Part shown: piece after piece, positions 47,132 through 55,925 of the stretch
How the letters are laid out: each line of letters starts with the position of its first letter
Numbering within the stretch: position 1 is the stretch's first letter
Assembly: GCF_000378145.1 (NCBI RefSeq)
Contig: NZ_KB899287.1
Location: forward strand, 1-64,000
Reading direction: 5' to 3'
DNA: 64,000 nt
From: Saccharibacillus kuerlensis DSM 22868
GTDB taxonomy: Bacteria > Bacillota > Bacilli > Paenibacillales > Paenibacillaceae
Notes under the pieces: generated by a model
What the model was told of the DNA's origin: nothing
Database searches by the model: none
Seen by the model: only the letters and a program-made list of their open reading frames with translations
Translations under genes and position numbers: made by a program

Positions 47132-47743
47132 TCAGCCTGCGAAATGTTCCGCGAACCAGCGGCGCGCACCTTCCGCTTCCGTCCGGGTCAGTTGGTGGCC
47201 GAAATGCTCCCAGTTCGCCGTGACGGATGCCCCGGCGCCTTCCAGCAGGCCAATCAATTCTTCCGTATTGACTGCCGGCACCATGCCGTCGTTGCGTCCC
47301 GCGCCGACAAAGACCTGAACGCCGCTCATATCCGGCAGCTCAAGGCCGCGCATCGGCACCATAGGATGATGCAGTGCCGCTCCCTTGAACGCGCCGTCAA
47401 AATGGAACATCAGGCTTGCAGCAATATTTGCGCCGTTCGAATAGCCGAGCGCCACGAGGTTGGAAACGTCGAAGCCGTACTGCTGCGCCGCCTCGTTCAG
47501 AAAATCGCGGACCTCGTTCGTCCGGAAGATCAGATCCTCCTCGTCAAATACGCCTTCCGCTAACCGGCGGAAGAAACGCGCCATGCCGTTCTCCGATACA
47601 TTGCCTTTCAACGACAGCACCGAAGCTCCCGGAGCGACCATCTCCGCCAACGGAATCAAGTCCCGTTCTGTACCTCCTGTACCATGAAATACGATCACGG
47701 TCGGCAGATTGTCATTCGTGCCTTTTTGGAAAATATGCTGCAT
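47132..47743 (-). CDS. mhqD: Carboxylesterase / alpha-beta hydrolase, MhqD-like
   Basis: The 203-aa cytosolic serine hydrolase has an oxyanion segment VIVFHGTGGTERDLIPLAEM, nucleophile elbow GYSNGAN, acid in GAGRNDGMVP and the histidine in FGHQLTR. It matches MhqD of Bacillus, a member of the MhqR regulon induced by quinones and electrophiles. It follows the MhqO-like dioxygenase gene by 77 bases on the same strand, so the two likely work in the same detoxification route. Confidence 0.87.
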   Translation of the reverse strand: MQHIFQKGTNDNLPTVIVFHGTGGTERDLIPLAEMVAPGASVLSLKGNVSENGMARFFRRLAEGVFDEEDLIFRTNEVRDFLNEAAQQYGFDVSNLVALGYSNGANIAASLMFHFDGAFKGAALHHPMVPMRGLELPDMSGVQVFVGAGRNDGMVPAVNTEELIGLLEGAGASVTANWEHFGHQLTRTEAEGARRWFAEHFAG

Positions 47744-47820
47744 CTTTATCGTCTCCTCTCAACTCTCTCCGATTTCTTATCAACTTTTTTGTTTTTAATT
47801 CCTATTCCTAATTCCTGTTC

Positions 47821-48777
47821 TTACTTGCCGTTTTTCCAATCCGGTTCTCTCACTGTAATTGGCAGTAGTCCGTTCTCAATCTGCGTACGTTTGCTTTCGT
47901 ACCACTCCGGCAGCATAAGTGTTTCGCCCAATGCTTCCGGTGCCTCATCCACTGTGAATCCCGGCGGGTCGGTCGCAATTTCGAACAAGATTCCGCCTTC
48001 TTCACGGAAGTATACGGCATTGAAGTACTGTCGGTCGACAACCGGAGTCGGTTGGAAACCTCCTCCGCTTACTGCACCGCGCCACATTTCATGCTCTTCA
48101 AAGTCTTTCGCACGCCAAGCGATATGGTGCACGGTCCCGGCTCCGCCCGCTCCATGCGGTACTGCGGAAGTTGGAAGATCGATTAAGTTGCCCAGATCTC
48201 CCGTCGCTCGGAAGCGGGCAAAGCCCGCGTACTCTCCGATTTTCTCCATGCCAAGTACCGATTCCAATGCATACGCTGTACGCTCCGGATTTACGCTGTA
48301 CAGTACGGCTCCGCCGAAGCCTTTGATCGCTTTGTCTACCGGGATACCGGCGAACGACCAGGCCGATTGTGCCCCGCTTTCGCGCTCTACCAACTCAAGC
48401 TGAAGTCCTTCATGATCTTTGAACTGCAGGTACTGCTCGCCGAATCGTTCCGCTTCCGTAACTGAAATTCCTAAGCTCTGCAGACGGTTTTTCCAGAAGT
48501 CCAATGCTCCCTGCGGAATAACATAAGTGGTAAAGCCAACCTGCCCACCGCCGATCCGGCCTCTGCGCGCTCCAGGAAACGGGAAAAATGTAATGATTGT
48601 ACCCGGCGCTCCCTCTTCGTTGCCGAAATACAGGTGATAGACATCGGGTGCATCAAAGTTAATTGTTTTTTTGACCAATCGAAGTCCCAGTACTCCTGCA
48701 TAAAAGTCGACATTGGCCTGCGGGTCTCCTGCGAATGCTGTAATGTGGTGAATGCCTGCTGTTTGCAAAGTCATCAT
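47821..48777 (-). CDS. mhqO: Ring-cleaving dioxygenase / glyoxalase-fold protein, MhqO-like
   Basis: The 318-aa vicinal-oxygen-chelate protein has two glyoxalase-type modules: IHHITAFAGDPQANVDFYAGVLGLRLVKKTINFD with first metal His, HHIAWRAKDFEEHEMW with another, and a C-terminal FREEGGILFEIATDPPGF supplying the metal-binding Glu. MhqO/MhqA/MhqE proteins are extradiol-type dioxygenases thought to act on hydroquinones. GGAG lies five bases before the ATG at 48777. A candidate MhqR operator overlaps its promoter. Confidence 0.9.
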   Translation of the reverse strand: MMTLQTAGIHHITAFAGDPQANVDFYAGVLGLRLVKKTINFDAPDVYHLYFGNEEGAPGTIITFFPFPGARRGRIGGGQVGFTTYVIPQGALDFWKNRLQSLGISVTEAERFGEQYLQFKDHEGLQLELVERESGAQSAWSFAGIPVDKAIKGFGGAVLYSVNPERTAYALESVLGMEKIGEYAGFARFRATGDLGNLIDLPTSAVPHGAGGAGTVHHIAWRAKDFEEHEMWRGAVSGGGFQPTPVVDRQYFNAVYFREEGGILFEIATDPPGFTVDEAPEALGETLMLPEWYESKRTQIENGLLPITVREPDWKNGK

Positions 48778-48826
48778 AATCTCTCCTTTTGATTTTCTTA
48801 TTTTCTTATTTATTCATATCCAAAAA

Positions 48827-48854
48827 TCTTTAATTCAAAGTATTTAACGTGCAA
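48827..48854 (-). promoter_or_regulatory. Candidate promoter and MhqR operator of mhqO
   Basis: TCTTTAATTCAAAG (48827-48840) matches the perfect palindrome upstream of mhqR (49431-49444) in its first nine bases and is itself a near-palindrome. On the minus strand it overlaps the -10 region of TTGCAC (48854-48849)-16-TAAAGA. Confidence 0.6.
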
Positions 48855-48879
48855 GATGCTTTTATTTAGGGAATAAACG

Positions 48880-49368
48880 CTATTCGCGTTCCATTCCCTT
48901 GCCCAGCTTCTTCAGCAGTTCCGAAGCCGTCAGCGTCTCTTCAGCGTTCAAGCCGCTCATAATCTGCTGCACTTCCGCCGCATGTTCAGGGAAAATACGA
49001 TCGAACAGCTCGCGTCCTTGATCTGTAATCTCTGCGTAAATCACTCGTCGATCACTGGGACTTGGTACTCGCCGCAGCAGCTCACGCTTCTCCAGCTTGT
49101 CGATGTTATAGGTTACACTGCCGCTTGTAATCAGAATTTTCTCACCAATCTGCTGCAGTGGGAAGCGTCCTTTGTTATACAGTACTTCAAGGATCGTGAA
49201 TTCTGATGGCGACAAATTATGTTTCTTCATATCCTTTACCGCACGGTCCATCACATTCTTATAGGCTTTGGAGAGGACAACGAACAGCTTAAGCGCTGCA
49301 GCCTCATCGGCCGTATTCTGCGACATATTCCGAATATCTTTTTGGTCTTCTTTGCTTCGTTCCGTCAT
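48880..49368 (-). CDS. mhqR: MarR-family repressor, MhqR-like
   Basis: The 162-aa winged-helix regulator contains KLFVVLSKAYKNVMDRAVKDMKKHNLSPSEFTILEVLYNKGRFPLQQIGEKILITSGSVTYNIDKLEKRELLRRVPSPSDRRVIYAEITDQG. This resembles Bacillus MhqR closely. MhqR represses quinone-resistance genes and is released under electrophile stress. No cysteine is present, so direct thiol sensing is unlikely. The ATG at 49368 has AGAGGTGAG just upstream. A GTG at 49377 and a later ATG at 49326 are alternatives. It is likely autoregulated. Confidence 0.87.
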   Translation of the reverse strand: MTERSKEDQKDIRNMSQNTADEAAALKLFVVLSKAYKNVMDRAVKDMKKHNLSPSEFTILEVLYNKGRFPLQQIGEKILITSGSVTYNIDKLEKRELLRRVPSPSDRRVIYAEITDQGRELFDRIFPEHAAEVQQIMSGLNAEETLTASELLKKLGKGMERE

Positions 49369-49430
49369 TAAACTCACCTCTTTGCCTATCGTACCATCTT
49401 TCGCATTTCATTTCTTCTTTAATCAAAAAG

Positions 49431-49469
49431 TCTTTAATTAAAGATAAATCTTTTTTGCGGTTTTGTCAA
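49431..49469 (-). promoter_or_regulatory. Promoter and palindromic operator of mhqR
   Basis: On the minus strand TTGACA (49469-49464) and TATCTT (49446-49441) have 17-base spacing. The perfect 14-bp palindrome TCTTTAATTAAAGA (49431-49444) overlaps the -10. An imperfect second copy (TCTTTAATCAAAAA, from about 49416) adjoins it. Confidence 0.75.
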
Positions 49470-49500
49470 CCTTCCTTTTTTTGATTTTCAACTCCAATAA

Positions 49501-49524
49501 AAAAAGTCCCTTAAAGGGACTTTA
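49501..49524 (-). terminator. Terminator of the 32-aa peptide gene
   Basis: AAAGTCCC (49503-49510) pairs with GGGACTTT (49516-49523) around TTAAA. A run of seven T residues follows on the minus strand, 14 bases beyond the stop codon. Confidence 0.88.
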
Positions 49525-49536
49525 CAGCTTTCCGGA

Positions 49537-49635
49537 TCAGTGTTTCTTGCGCATACCTTGGAAAAGACGCATAACCTGTTTGGCGGTGGTAATTACAGTT
49601 ACGATCGTCCCGACCGTACGCAGCAGCTTTCTCAT
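49537..49635 (-). CDS. Small cationic peptide (32 aa), unknown
   Basis: The ATG at 49635 has a perfect AGGAGG nine bases upstream, and the TGA at 49537 is followed by a good terminator. The product MRKLLRTVGTIVTVITTAKQ... continues VMRLFQGMRKKH. It is strongly basic with hydrophobic residues spaced to form an amphipathic helix and has no signal peptide. The gene begins about 110 bases after the stop of the fused ABC transporter on the same strand and is probably in the same transcript. It could be a membrane-active peptide, an exported cargo or a small regulator of the transporter. No family is recognised. Confidence 0.65.
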   Translation of the reverse strand: MRKLLRTVGTIVTVITTAKQVMRLFQGMRKKH

Positions 49636-49746
49636 GGCGCATAACCTCCTTGCAGGGGATGAAGCCGGTTTACGCCGGCTTGCTCTACAGCTTTTTCCCC
49701 AAAGAAGCGAAAGACGAAACAGTCTGCTATTTCGAACATTCCGACA

Positions 49747-52149
49747 TCATTCACTGCGCAGTGCAGCAACCGGGTCTTTGCGCGAAGCAAATTTGGCCGG
49801 GATAAACCCTCCAAGCATCGTCAACCCGACACTAAGCACGATGAGCATAAGCGCGTGCAGCGGATTGAGCACTGCAACACCCGACAGATCGGTCATCGAC
49901 TTCAATATGATATTGATTGGAAGGGTCAGCAGATAAGCGATGCCAATTCCAAGCAGTCCCGATGCGGCTCCGATAATAAACGTCTCGGCATTGAATACGC
50001 GTGTAATATCTTTTTTACGTGCGCCCAGTGCACGCAGCACACCGATTTCTTTGGTTCGCTCCAGCACAGAGATATAGGTGATAATTCCAATCATAATGAG
50101 CGAAACAAATAGCGAGATCGAAGCGAAAGCAATCAATACAACTGTAATGCCGTTCATGATACCGCTCGACAGGCTCGTGACTGTCGCAGCCAGATCCGTG
50201 TAAACAATGCTATCTTCAGTACTTTTGCCTTCATTCCAGTCATCAAGATACGCGGTAATTTTTTCTTTGGCATTAAAGTCTTTGGGATACAGCGAGATCG
50301 TCGCCGGCTGCGTTAAGGCACCTAGTGCGGCCAGCGCCTGCTCCTGGGTCGTAGCATCGGACGGATCGACGGCAGCACCGGATGAGCCGCCCATCCCTGG
50401 TGGACCAAAGCCCGTACTGCCAAACACCGAAAAGACGCCGCTTCGGCTAAAAGGCTGCCCGCTGATCACGTTCACCGCAGAGTTGGCTTCCTGCGCCTGC
50501 ACCACAGCTGACGATCTGGCGCTTGTGATAAACTGTTCGGTAAGTTCATCGGAGAAGGCAATGCCGGGAGACATGGTTGACATGGGCGAGTCCTGTTTTT
50601 GCCGGATGATGCCGGATAAGGTCAGCGTAATCGTCTCTGGATTGTCATAAAGAGCATTCAGGGAAGAGACACCGCCGACACGCTCAAACAACCCTCCTCC
50701 TTTGCTCCGGTAAAACAGCTCGTTCGGAATCAGCTTGAACTCCGTGCCGACGATACTGCCGAAGTCGATCGAGGAAGCGTCATAGTCGAAACCGAGTGTC
50801 TCAAGCGCGGACGCATCAATTCGATTGTATTCGTCCACTACGAGCACCAGGTCGGTTGGTTCGGCAGGAAATTCCCCTTCTAATACGTCGTATACCTGCT
50901 CCAGATAAGTGCCAGTTGTGCCGGCAGGCTTGGACGGGTAGGCCGTAAATCCCGCTTCGTTCAAGTCAACGCTCGATACATTTTCACCCTTTATTCGTTT
51001 GAGCACATTGAGGTTAGCTTCACGGGTATAAGAGATCCCATCGAGCAGATCCGGATTGATGTCGTTCAGATAGTCCAGATACTCTTCGGTGATGGTATTC
51101 CTATGCAGTACCGTATTTAAAGCCCGATTGTACGGATATACCTGCATCTCCTGCGGAAATTCGGGCATTTCCGTCCGATCGCTGCCTGGAGTGCCCGGCG
51201 GTGGCTGGGTAAAATCGATATTCGCTGCCGTTCGGCTGATCGTTACAGGAAAATTGGACAGCGCACCGGATTCGTACTTGCTGATCTGCTTGTCGAAGCC
51301 GTTTGACAAGGCAAGAATGAGCGCAATACCGATAATGCCGATACTCGAAGCAAAAGCCGTGAGTGCTGTTCTCCACTTCTTGGTCGCAATGTTGCGTCCG
51401 GATAGTTTGAGGGCGGTCAGATAGCTCATGGCCGTCTTTTTCAACCGATAATTCGTCGAAGCGCCTTCTCCATCCAGCGGATTACTGTCCGATACAACCT
51501 TTCCGTCTCGAAATTGTACAATTCGGTCAGCGTATCGCTCGGCCAGCTCGGGATTGTGCGTAACCATGATTACCAGCTTGTCTCCCGCAATCTCACGAAT
51601 TAAATCCAGGATTTGGGCACTCGTAGTCGTATCCAGCGCACCGGTCGGCTCATCGGCGAGAATGATATCGGGATCATTGGCCAATGCTCTGGCGATCGCT
51701 ACCCGCTGCATCTGTCCACCCGAGAGCTGGCCCGGTTTTTTATACATATGATCTTTCAGTCCGACCCGATCCAGCACTTCCTCCGCTTTCTGTCGTCGAA
51801 CCGACGATTCTATCCCGCTAAGCGTCATCCCCATTTCGACATTGCCGACGATACTCATGTGAGAGATCAGATTATAACTTTGAAAAACAAACCCGACACT
51901 GTTATTGCGGTATGCATCCCAGTCGGAGTCTTTGAACGATCGGGTTGACTGTCCATTGATCAAAAGGTCGCCTTCATCATAACGGTCGAGTCCGCCGATC
52001 AAATTAAGGCATGTGGTCTTACCCGAACCGCTAGGACCCAATATGGCAACGAACTCGCTTTCTCGGAATGTCAGGCTGACCTCGTCCAAAGCAGTCTGCG
52101 TAAAATCGCCGGTTGTATACCTTTTGGAGATATGTTCAAGATGAAGCAT
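49747..52149 (-). CDS. Fused ABC transporter ATPase-permease (MacB/FtsX type)
   Basis: In this 800-aa protein, residues 1-225 are a LolD/MacB-like ATPase (Walker A GPSGSGKT, signature LSGGQMQRVAIARALA, Walker B IILADEPTGALD). A linker leads to a FtsX/MacB-type permease: the first membrane helix at about residue 265 (ALTAFASSIGIIGIALILALSNGF), a large extracytoplasmic domain of about 350 residues, then three helices near the C-terminus (MNGITVVLIAFASISLFVSLIMIGIITY, FIIGAASGLLGIGIAYLLTLPI, LMLIVLSVGLTMLGGFIPAKFA). Such transporters are usually mechanotransmitters or exporters of peptides and lipoproteins rather than importers. GAGGGTGAT precedes the ATG. Confidence 0.9.
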   Translation of the reverse strand: MLHLEHISKRYTTGDFTQTALDEVSLTFRESEFVAILGPSGSGKTTCLNLIGGLDRYDEGDLLINGQSTRSFKDSDWDAYRNNSVGFVFQSYNLISHMSIVGNVEMGMTLSGIESSVRRQKAEEVLDRVGLKDHMYKKPGQLSGGQMQRVAIARALANDPDIILADEPTGALDTTTSAQILDLIREIAGDKLVIMVTHNPELAERYADRIVQFRDGKVVSDSNPLDGEGASTNYRLKKTAMSYLTALKLSGRNIATKKWRTALTAFASSIGIIGIALILALSNGFDKQISKYESGALSNFPVTISRTAANIDFTQPPPGTPGSDRTEMPEFPQEMQVYPYNRALNTVLHRNTITEEYLDYLNDINPDLLDGISYTREANLNVLKRIKGENVSSVDLNEAGFTAYPSKPAGTTGTYLEQVYDVLEGEFPAEPTDLVLVVDEYNRIDASALETLGFDYDASSIDFGSIVGTEFKLIPNELFYRSKGGGLFERVGGVSSLNALYDNPETITLTLSGIIRQKQDSPMSTMSPGIAFSDELTEQFITSARSSAVVQAQEANSAVNVISGQPFSRSGVFSVFGSTGFGPPGMGGSSGAAVDPSDATTQEQALAALGALTQPATISLYPKDFNAKEKITAYLDDWNEGKSTEDSIVYTDLAATVTSLSSGIMNGITVVLIAFASISLFVSLIMIGIITYISVLERTKEIGVLRALGARKKDITRVFNAETFIIGAASGLLGIGIAYLLTLPINIILKSMTDLSGVAVLNPLHALMLIVLSVGLTMLGGFIPAKFASRKDPVAALRSE

Positions 52150-52250
52150 AACCGATCACCCTCTCCTCGCGCAGCGCCGAATTTCTCTTAAAGTCTCCCA
52201 TTATCGTAGCACGTTCGGGATAAGCATTCATCTCGGGCAAATTTCGGACA

Positions 52251-52280
52251 AAAAAAGAGAGCCTCCAGAGAGGCTCTCTT
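52251..52280 (-). terminator. Terminator of the membrane diguanylate cyclase gene
   Basis: GAGAGCCTC pairs with GAGGCTCTC around CAGA, with a T-run on the minus strand. It begins directly after the stop at 52283. Confidence 0.88.
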
Positions 52281-52282
52281 CA

Positions 52283-53341
52283 CTACACGGCCATAATCCC
52301 GCGGTTGCGACCTTCCTGTTTGGCCCGATACAGCGCTCGGTCTGTCTGTTCAAACAGTTCTGTCTCGGAAAAGCGGGAAGACAAGCCGATACCGACCGAG
52401 ATCGTCACGTTAATGATTCGTCCGTCCGGCAGCAGAAATGGAGACTGTTCGATCTGTCCGCGCAAATTTTCAGCAAAATCGACAGCCTGTTTTGCATCGC
52501 ATGGAAGAATAACGGCAAATTCCTCGCCTCCCTTGCGCGAAGCATAACCGGTCTTGCGAACCGAATTCCGGATGATCTTGCCGAGCTGCTTCAATACAGC
52601 GTCGCCGGCCGGATGTCCATAGGTGTCGTTCACCTGCTTGAAATGATCGATATCGATCAGCAGCAGCGCAAATGGACTGTTCGAAGCAGCCGCAAGACGG
52701 TATCTTGTCTCGAATCCGCGCGAGTTGTAGAGTCCTGTCAGGAAGTCGTGTTCAATCTCCCGCTTCAGCGCTTCCTGCATTTCCCGCGTCATTCGAAGGT
52801 AGCGCAGCATCAGGTAGGTGAACACGCATCCGGCTGCCTGAATCATGGACAATGCCAGCACCAACGGAATATCCGAAGTGCCAAGCCCATACAACAGCAG
52901 AACGCAAACAAGTACCGTAGCCCCCAACGTAGTGAAAAACCATTTCCGTTCAAACGATCCTTTGACCAGAAAAGCGGGCAGCGTCACAAGATACATTAGC
53001 ATAATCGCCGCAAGACCGAAAAGCGATTCGGGAGTCAGCCCGCCGGCAATTAGAAGACGTCCTGCTCCCATTACAACCGAAGCAAGCAGAGCTATCCAGG
53101 GTCCGCCTATGAACGCCGCTGCCATAATAGACAATTGACGAAAATCAAGGAGAATTCCATTTGGAAGTTCAAAAGTAAACAGCATCTGAAGAACGCCGAA
53201 AAACCCTAATACGATGCCGGATAATTGGTTCAGCAGTTTTGGCTTTAATGCGAAGCGAGCCTGCAGCATATTGCGAGCCATGTCTCCGAAAAACAGAAAG
53301 GTGGACAGCAAGCAGAAATTGATAAATAAGTCTCGAATCAT
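52283..53341 (-). CDS. Membrane diguanylate cyclase (5TMR-LYT sensor, GGDEF domain)
   Basis: The 352-aa protein has six hydrophobic segments in residues 1-185, with a 5TM-5TMR_LYT-type pattern (PNGILLDFRQLSIMAAAFIGGPWIALLASVVMGAGRLLIAG). A GGDEF domain (HDFLTGLYNSRGFETRY, LLIDIDHFKQVNDTYGHPAGD) follows, with an active GGEEF motif. The overall layout is like DgcK (YhcK) of Bacillus. The inhibitory RxxD site reads RKTG, so product inhibition is probably lost, as in the other GGDEF protein of this window. AAGGAGAG precedes the ATG. Confidence 0.9.
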   Translation of the reverse strand: MIRDLFINFCLLSTFLFFGDMARNMLQARFALKPKLLNQLSGIVLGFFGVLQMLFTFELPNGILLDFRQLSIMAAAFIGGPWIALLASVVMGAGRLLIAGGLTPESLFGLAAIMLMYLVTLPAFLVKGSFERKWFFTTLGATVLVCVLLLYGLGTSDIPLVLALSMIQAAGCVFTYLMLRYLRMTREMQEALKREIEHDFLTGLYNSRGFETRYRLAAASNSPFALLLIDIDHFKQVNDTYGHPAGDAVLKQLGKIIRNSVRKTGYASRKGGEEFAVILPCDAKQAVDFAENLRGQIEQSPFLLPDGRIINVTISVGIGLSSRFSETELFEQTDRALYRAKQEGRNRGIMAV

Positions 53342-53438
53342 CGTTTTCTCTCTCCTTGCATGACCACGAATTAAAGTTCTTTCTTATATTATCGGAAAAA
53401 ATCGTTCTTTTTTAAACAATAAGCTTTCAAAAGCAAAC

Positions 53439-53472
53439 GCCCGGATCTCTTTTTTAAAAAGAAATCCGGGCG
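53439..53472 (-). terminator. Terminator of the dinG-DUF6509 unit
   Basis: CGCCCGGATCTC pairs with GAAATCCGGGCG around an A/T-rich loop, about 30 bases beyond the stop at 53505. Confidence 0.7.
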
Positions 53473-53504
53473 CTTTCTTATTCTCCTTCGCCAGTGGACA
53501 ATCT

Positions 53505-53795
53505 TTATTCGGCTTCGGTATAATGTGCCGCGCAGAACGCTTCCGTCTCTTCCAACTCGTCGTCTTCAAGATCGAATTCCAGCACTTTTTGCGTAGAACG
53601 TTCGATAATCTCGTGCTTGATAATCTTCTTCTCTTCACCGTTCACTGCATAGATCAAGCGCAGCAGCAGTCCGTGCGGCGTATAAAGTTCATCTTCTTCA
53701 TCCACTTCGAACTCCATGATGAACTCATAACGCTCTCCCTGCACGATCCCGAAGGCATCGCGAATTTTCTCAACCGTATACTCTGTAAATTCCAT
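53505..53795 (-). CDS. DUF6509-like small acidic protein
   Basis: The 96-aa soluble acidic protein (EYTVEKIRDAFGIVQGERYEFIMEFEVDEEDELYTPHGLLLRLIYAV) matches my recollection of DUF6509 proteins of bacilli, whose function is unknown. It starts one base after the stop of the dinG-like gene, with its ribosome binding site (AAGGAG) inside that gene, so the two are co-translated. Confidence 0.75.
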   Translation of the reverse strand: MEFTEYTVEKIRDAFGIVQGERYEFIMEFEVDEEDELYTPHGLLLRLIYAVNGEEKKIIKHEIIERSTQKVLEFDLEDDELEETEAFCAAHYTEAE

Positions 53796-53796
53796 A

Positions 53797-55749
53797 TTAT
53801 TTCTCCTTTGCGGCGCTCTGCGGCAGCAAGCTGCTTACACGTTCGCGCACATCCTGTTGTTGTAGAGCTTCTCCAAAAATATCGACTCGCCCACGGTCCC
53901 CGCTTGTACGGATCAGTCGGCCAATGCCCTGACGCAGTCTCAGCAGCATGGAAGGCATGTCCACTTCGCCAAACGGATCGGCAGATTCGCGCCGCTTGGC
54001 GGCGAATACCGGATCGTTAGGCGGGAACGGAAGCTCCCAGATGATGACATGATTGAGCGAATTGCCGGGAACGTCGAGTCCTTCCCACAGGGTAACGGCG
54101 CACAGATTGACGAACGTTCCGTTCTGGAACTCGGAGATTAATCGGCTGATTTCCGCGTCTCCCTCGTACAGCAGCGGGAATTCCGCAAATTCAGGACGGG
54201 AATCGGCTTCCATACGGAATCGTTCCATCTCTTCACGCGACGGGAAGAGCAGCAGCGAACCGCCTTCGCGGCGCTGCAGCGCTTCAAGTACGAAGTCGAC
54301 TTTGGCCGTGATCGAAGTCTCCGTGTGCAGCGAAGCGATCATGCTCTCTTCGTAGTCGTACGGCGAAGCAACGGAGAACGACAGGTAGTCGCTTACTCCA
54401 AGACTGTCCGCAATATACTCGAACGACTCATCCGCAGACAATGTCGCCGAAGAGAAGAGGATCGGCATCTTTTTGCCAAAGACACGTTCGTTCAGAATCT
54501 CCTTAACCTTCTTCGGCATCAGCACGAGGGTCAGATCGCCGCTGTCTTCCTGCGTCCAGCAGATGAGCTCAGCCGGATTTCCGAAAAGCGCAAGAGCGGT
54601 CTGCATCATCTCCAGATGTTCCTCTACAATGCGCAGCTGGTATTCGTCCAGACTGAACATCCCGCTCTCGAACACGATCTCTTCCTCGATCGCATCGACA
54701 GCGGATCGGAAATGACGGACAGCGGTCATCAGATCGCCGGACAGCTCCAGCTCGCTGCGGACCGAAGCCGGTACCGGCGAACTGTAGCGAGCCAGCTGCT
54801 CGAACAGAATATCGCTGCGTTCAATCGCCGTTTCGACCGCCAAAGCCAGCGATTCGCGGACCTCTCCTTCAAGAAGACGGGTCACGATCGATTCGAATGC
54901 GGAATGCTTCAGCTTGTAGGTCAACGCGTTCTGGGCAGCTGTCTCCAGCAGATGACCTTCGTCAAATACGACAGAGCTGTGCTCAGGCAGCAGCGGCAGC
55001 TGGCCTTCGCGCTTGCGCGCTTCGAGGGTCCATACATGTTCCATGTAGAAGTCATGCGAGCACACGATCAGATCAGTCGCCTTGCGGTAATAATCGCGCG
55101 ACAGCGTCTGACCGCAGCGGTGACGCCGCGGACAGATCAGGCAGTCCTGGAACACGTCCCAGCCTACTCGATCCCACTGCTTGTCGTCGAGCTCAGGGTA
55201 GTCTTTGCGGCTTCCGTAAGGGTGGAACGCCTGCAGCGTATCCGGGAAATGCACGAATGAAGGAAGCTCTTCGTAAATCTCCTGAAAGACCTGTTCGTCT
55301 TCGCCCGGTCCGCGTACTTCTTCCAGCTTGTTCAGACACAGATACTGATCCTGCGACTTGCCAAGCCGAACATCAATGTTCAGGTCAAGATGCCGTGCGA
55401 TCTTGGCGATATCGCCTTCCGGCTTCACCAACTGCTCGATCAGCGATTCATCGGCGCAGGCAATAACAGCAGGCTTGCGGGTATATCTGGCATGCAGCGC
55501 GGCGTACAGCAAATAAACAAGCGTTTTGCCCGTACCGACACCGGCTTCAGCGAAAATGGTTTTCTTTTCTTTATAAGCGCGCTCCAGTTGAAAGGCCATG
55601 AAGATCTGCTCGTCACGCGTTTCAAAACCGGCTTCAGGCAAAATATCATAAAAAACGTCCGCGATCCAGTCAGATGCCTGGTCCAGGAACGGCGCGGCAG
55701 GATCAAATGCAAACGGATAGGTAGTGGTCAAATCGGTAATAGCCTCCAT
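53797..55749 (-). CDS. dinG: DinG-family ATP-dependent DNA helicase
   Basis: The 650-aa XPD-like superfamily 2 helicase has Walker A EAGVGTGKTLVYLL, a DEGH box in VVFDEGHLLETAA (for DEAH), C-terminal motifs ILFSSATLSADESF, SLLLFPSREEME and LRQGIGRLIRTSGDRGRVDIFG, and four cysteines (YLCLNKL, CLICPRRHRC) that can hold the 4Fe-4S cluster of DinG/YoaA enzymes. It unwinds DNA with 5'-3' polarity in related proteins and is linked to repair and R-loop removal. The ATG at 55749 has only a weak ribosome binding site. It lacks the N-terminal exonuclease domain of the longer Bacillus DinG. Confidence 0.9.
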   Translation of the reverse strand: MEAITDLTTTYPFAFDPAAPFLDQASDWIADVFYDILPEAGFETRDEQIFMAFQLERAYKEKKTIFAEAGVGTGKTLVYLLYAALHARYTRKPAVIACADESLIEQLVKPEGDIAKIARHLDLNIDVRLGKSQDQYLCLNKLEEVRGPGEDEQVFQEIYEELPSFVHFPDTLQAFHPYGSRKDYPELDDKQWDRVGWDVFQDCLICPRRHRCGQTLSRDYYRKATDLIVCSHDFYMEHVWTLEARKREGQLPLLPEHSSVVFDEGHLLETAAQNALTYKLKHSAFESIVTRLLEGEVRESLALAVETAIERSDILFEQLARYSSPVPASVRSELELSGDLMTAVRHFRSAVDAIEEEIVFESGMFSLDEYQLRIVEEHLEMMQTALALFGNPAELICWTQEDSGDLTLVLMPKKVKEILNERVFGKKMPILFSSATLSADESFEYIADSLGVSDYLSFSVASPYDYEESMIASLHTETSITAKVDFVLEALQRREGGSLLLFPSREEMERFRMEADSRPEFAEFPLLYEGDAEISRLISEFQNGTFVNLCAVTLWEGLDVPGNSLNHVIIWELPFPPNDPVFAAKRRESADPFGEVDMPSMLLRLRQGIGRLIRTSGDRGRVDIFGEALQQQDVRERVSSLLPQSAAKEK

Positions 55750-55852
55750 TGAACTGACGGATTTGGCCGGGATTGCTGCTTGGTTCCCAATAAAACAAGG
55801 CCACCCTTCATTATAACCGGAAACAAGAAGTTTGGCGAGCTTTTCGAAAAAT

Positions 55853-55890
55853 AAAAAAACCGCTGCCCTAAACGATAGGGAAAACGGTTG
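55853..55890 (-). terminator. Terminator of the ECF sigma operon
   Basis: ACCGCTGCCCTA pairs with TAGGGAAAACGGT, with T7 following on the minus strand, about 35 bases after the stop at 55926. Confidence 0.8.
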
Positions 55891-55925
55891 GGTACAGCCG
55901 CTTGGGCTGTTAGATTGCTATTATC

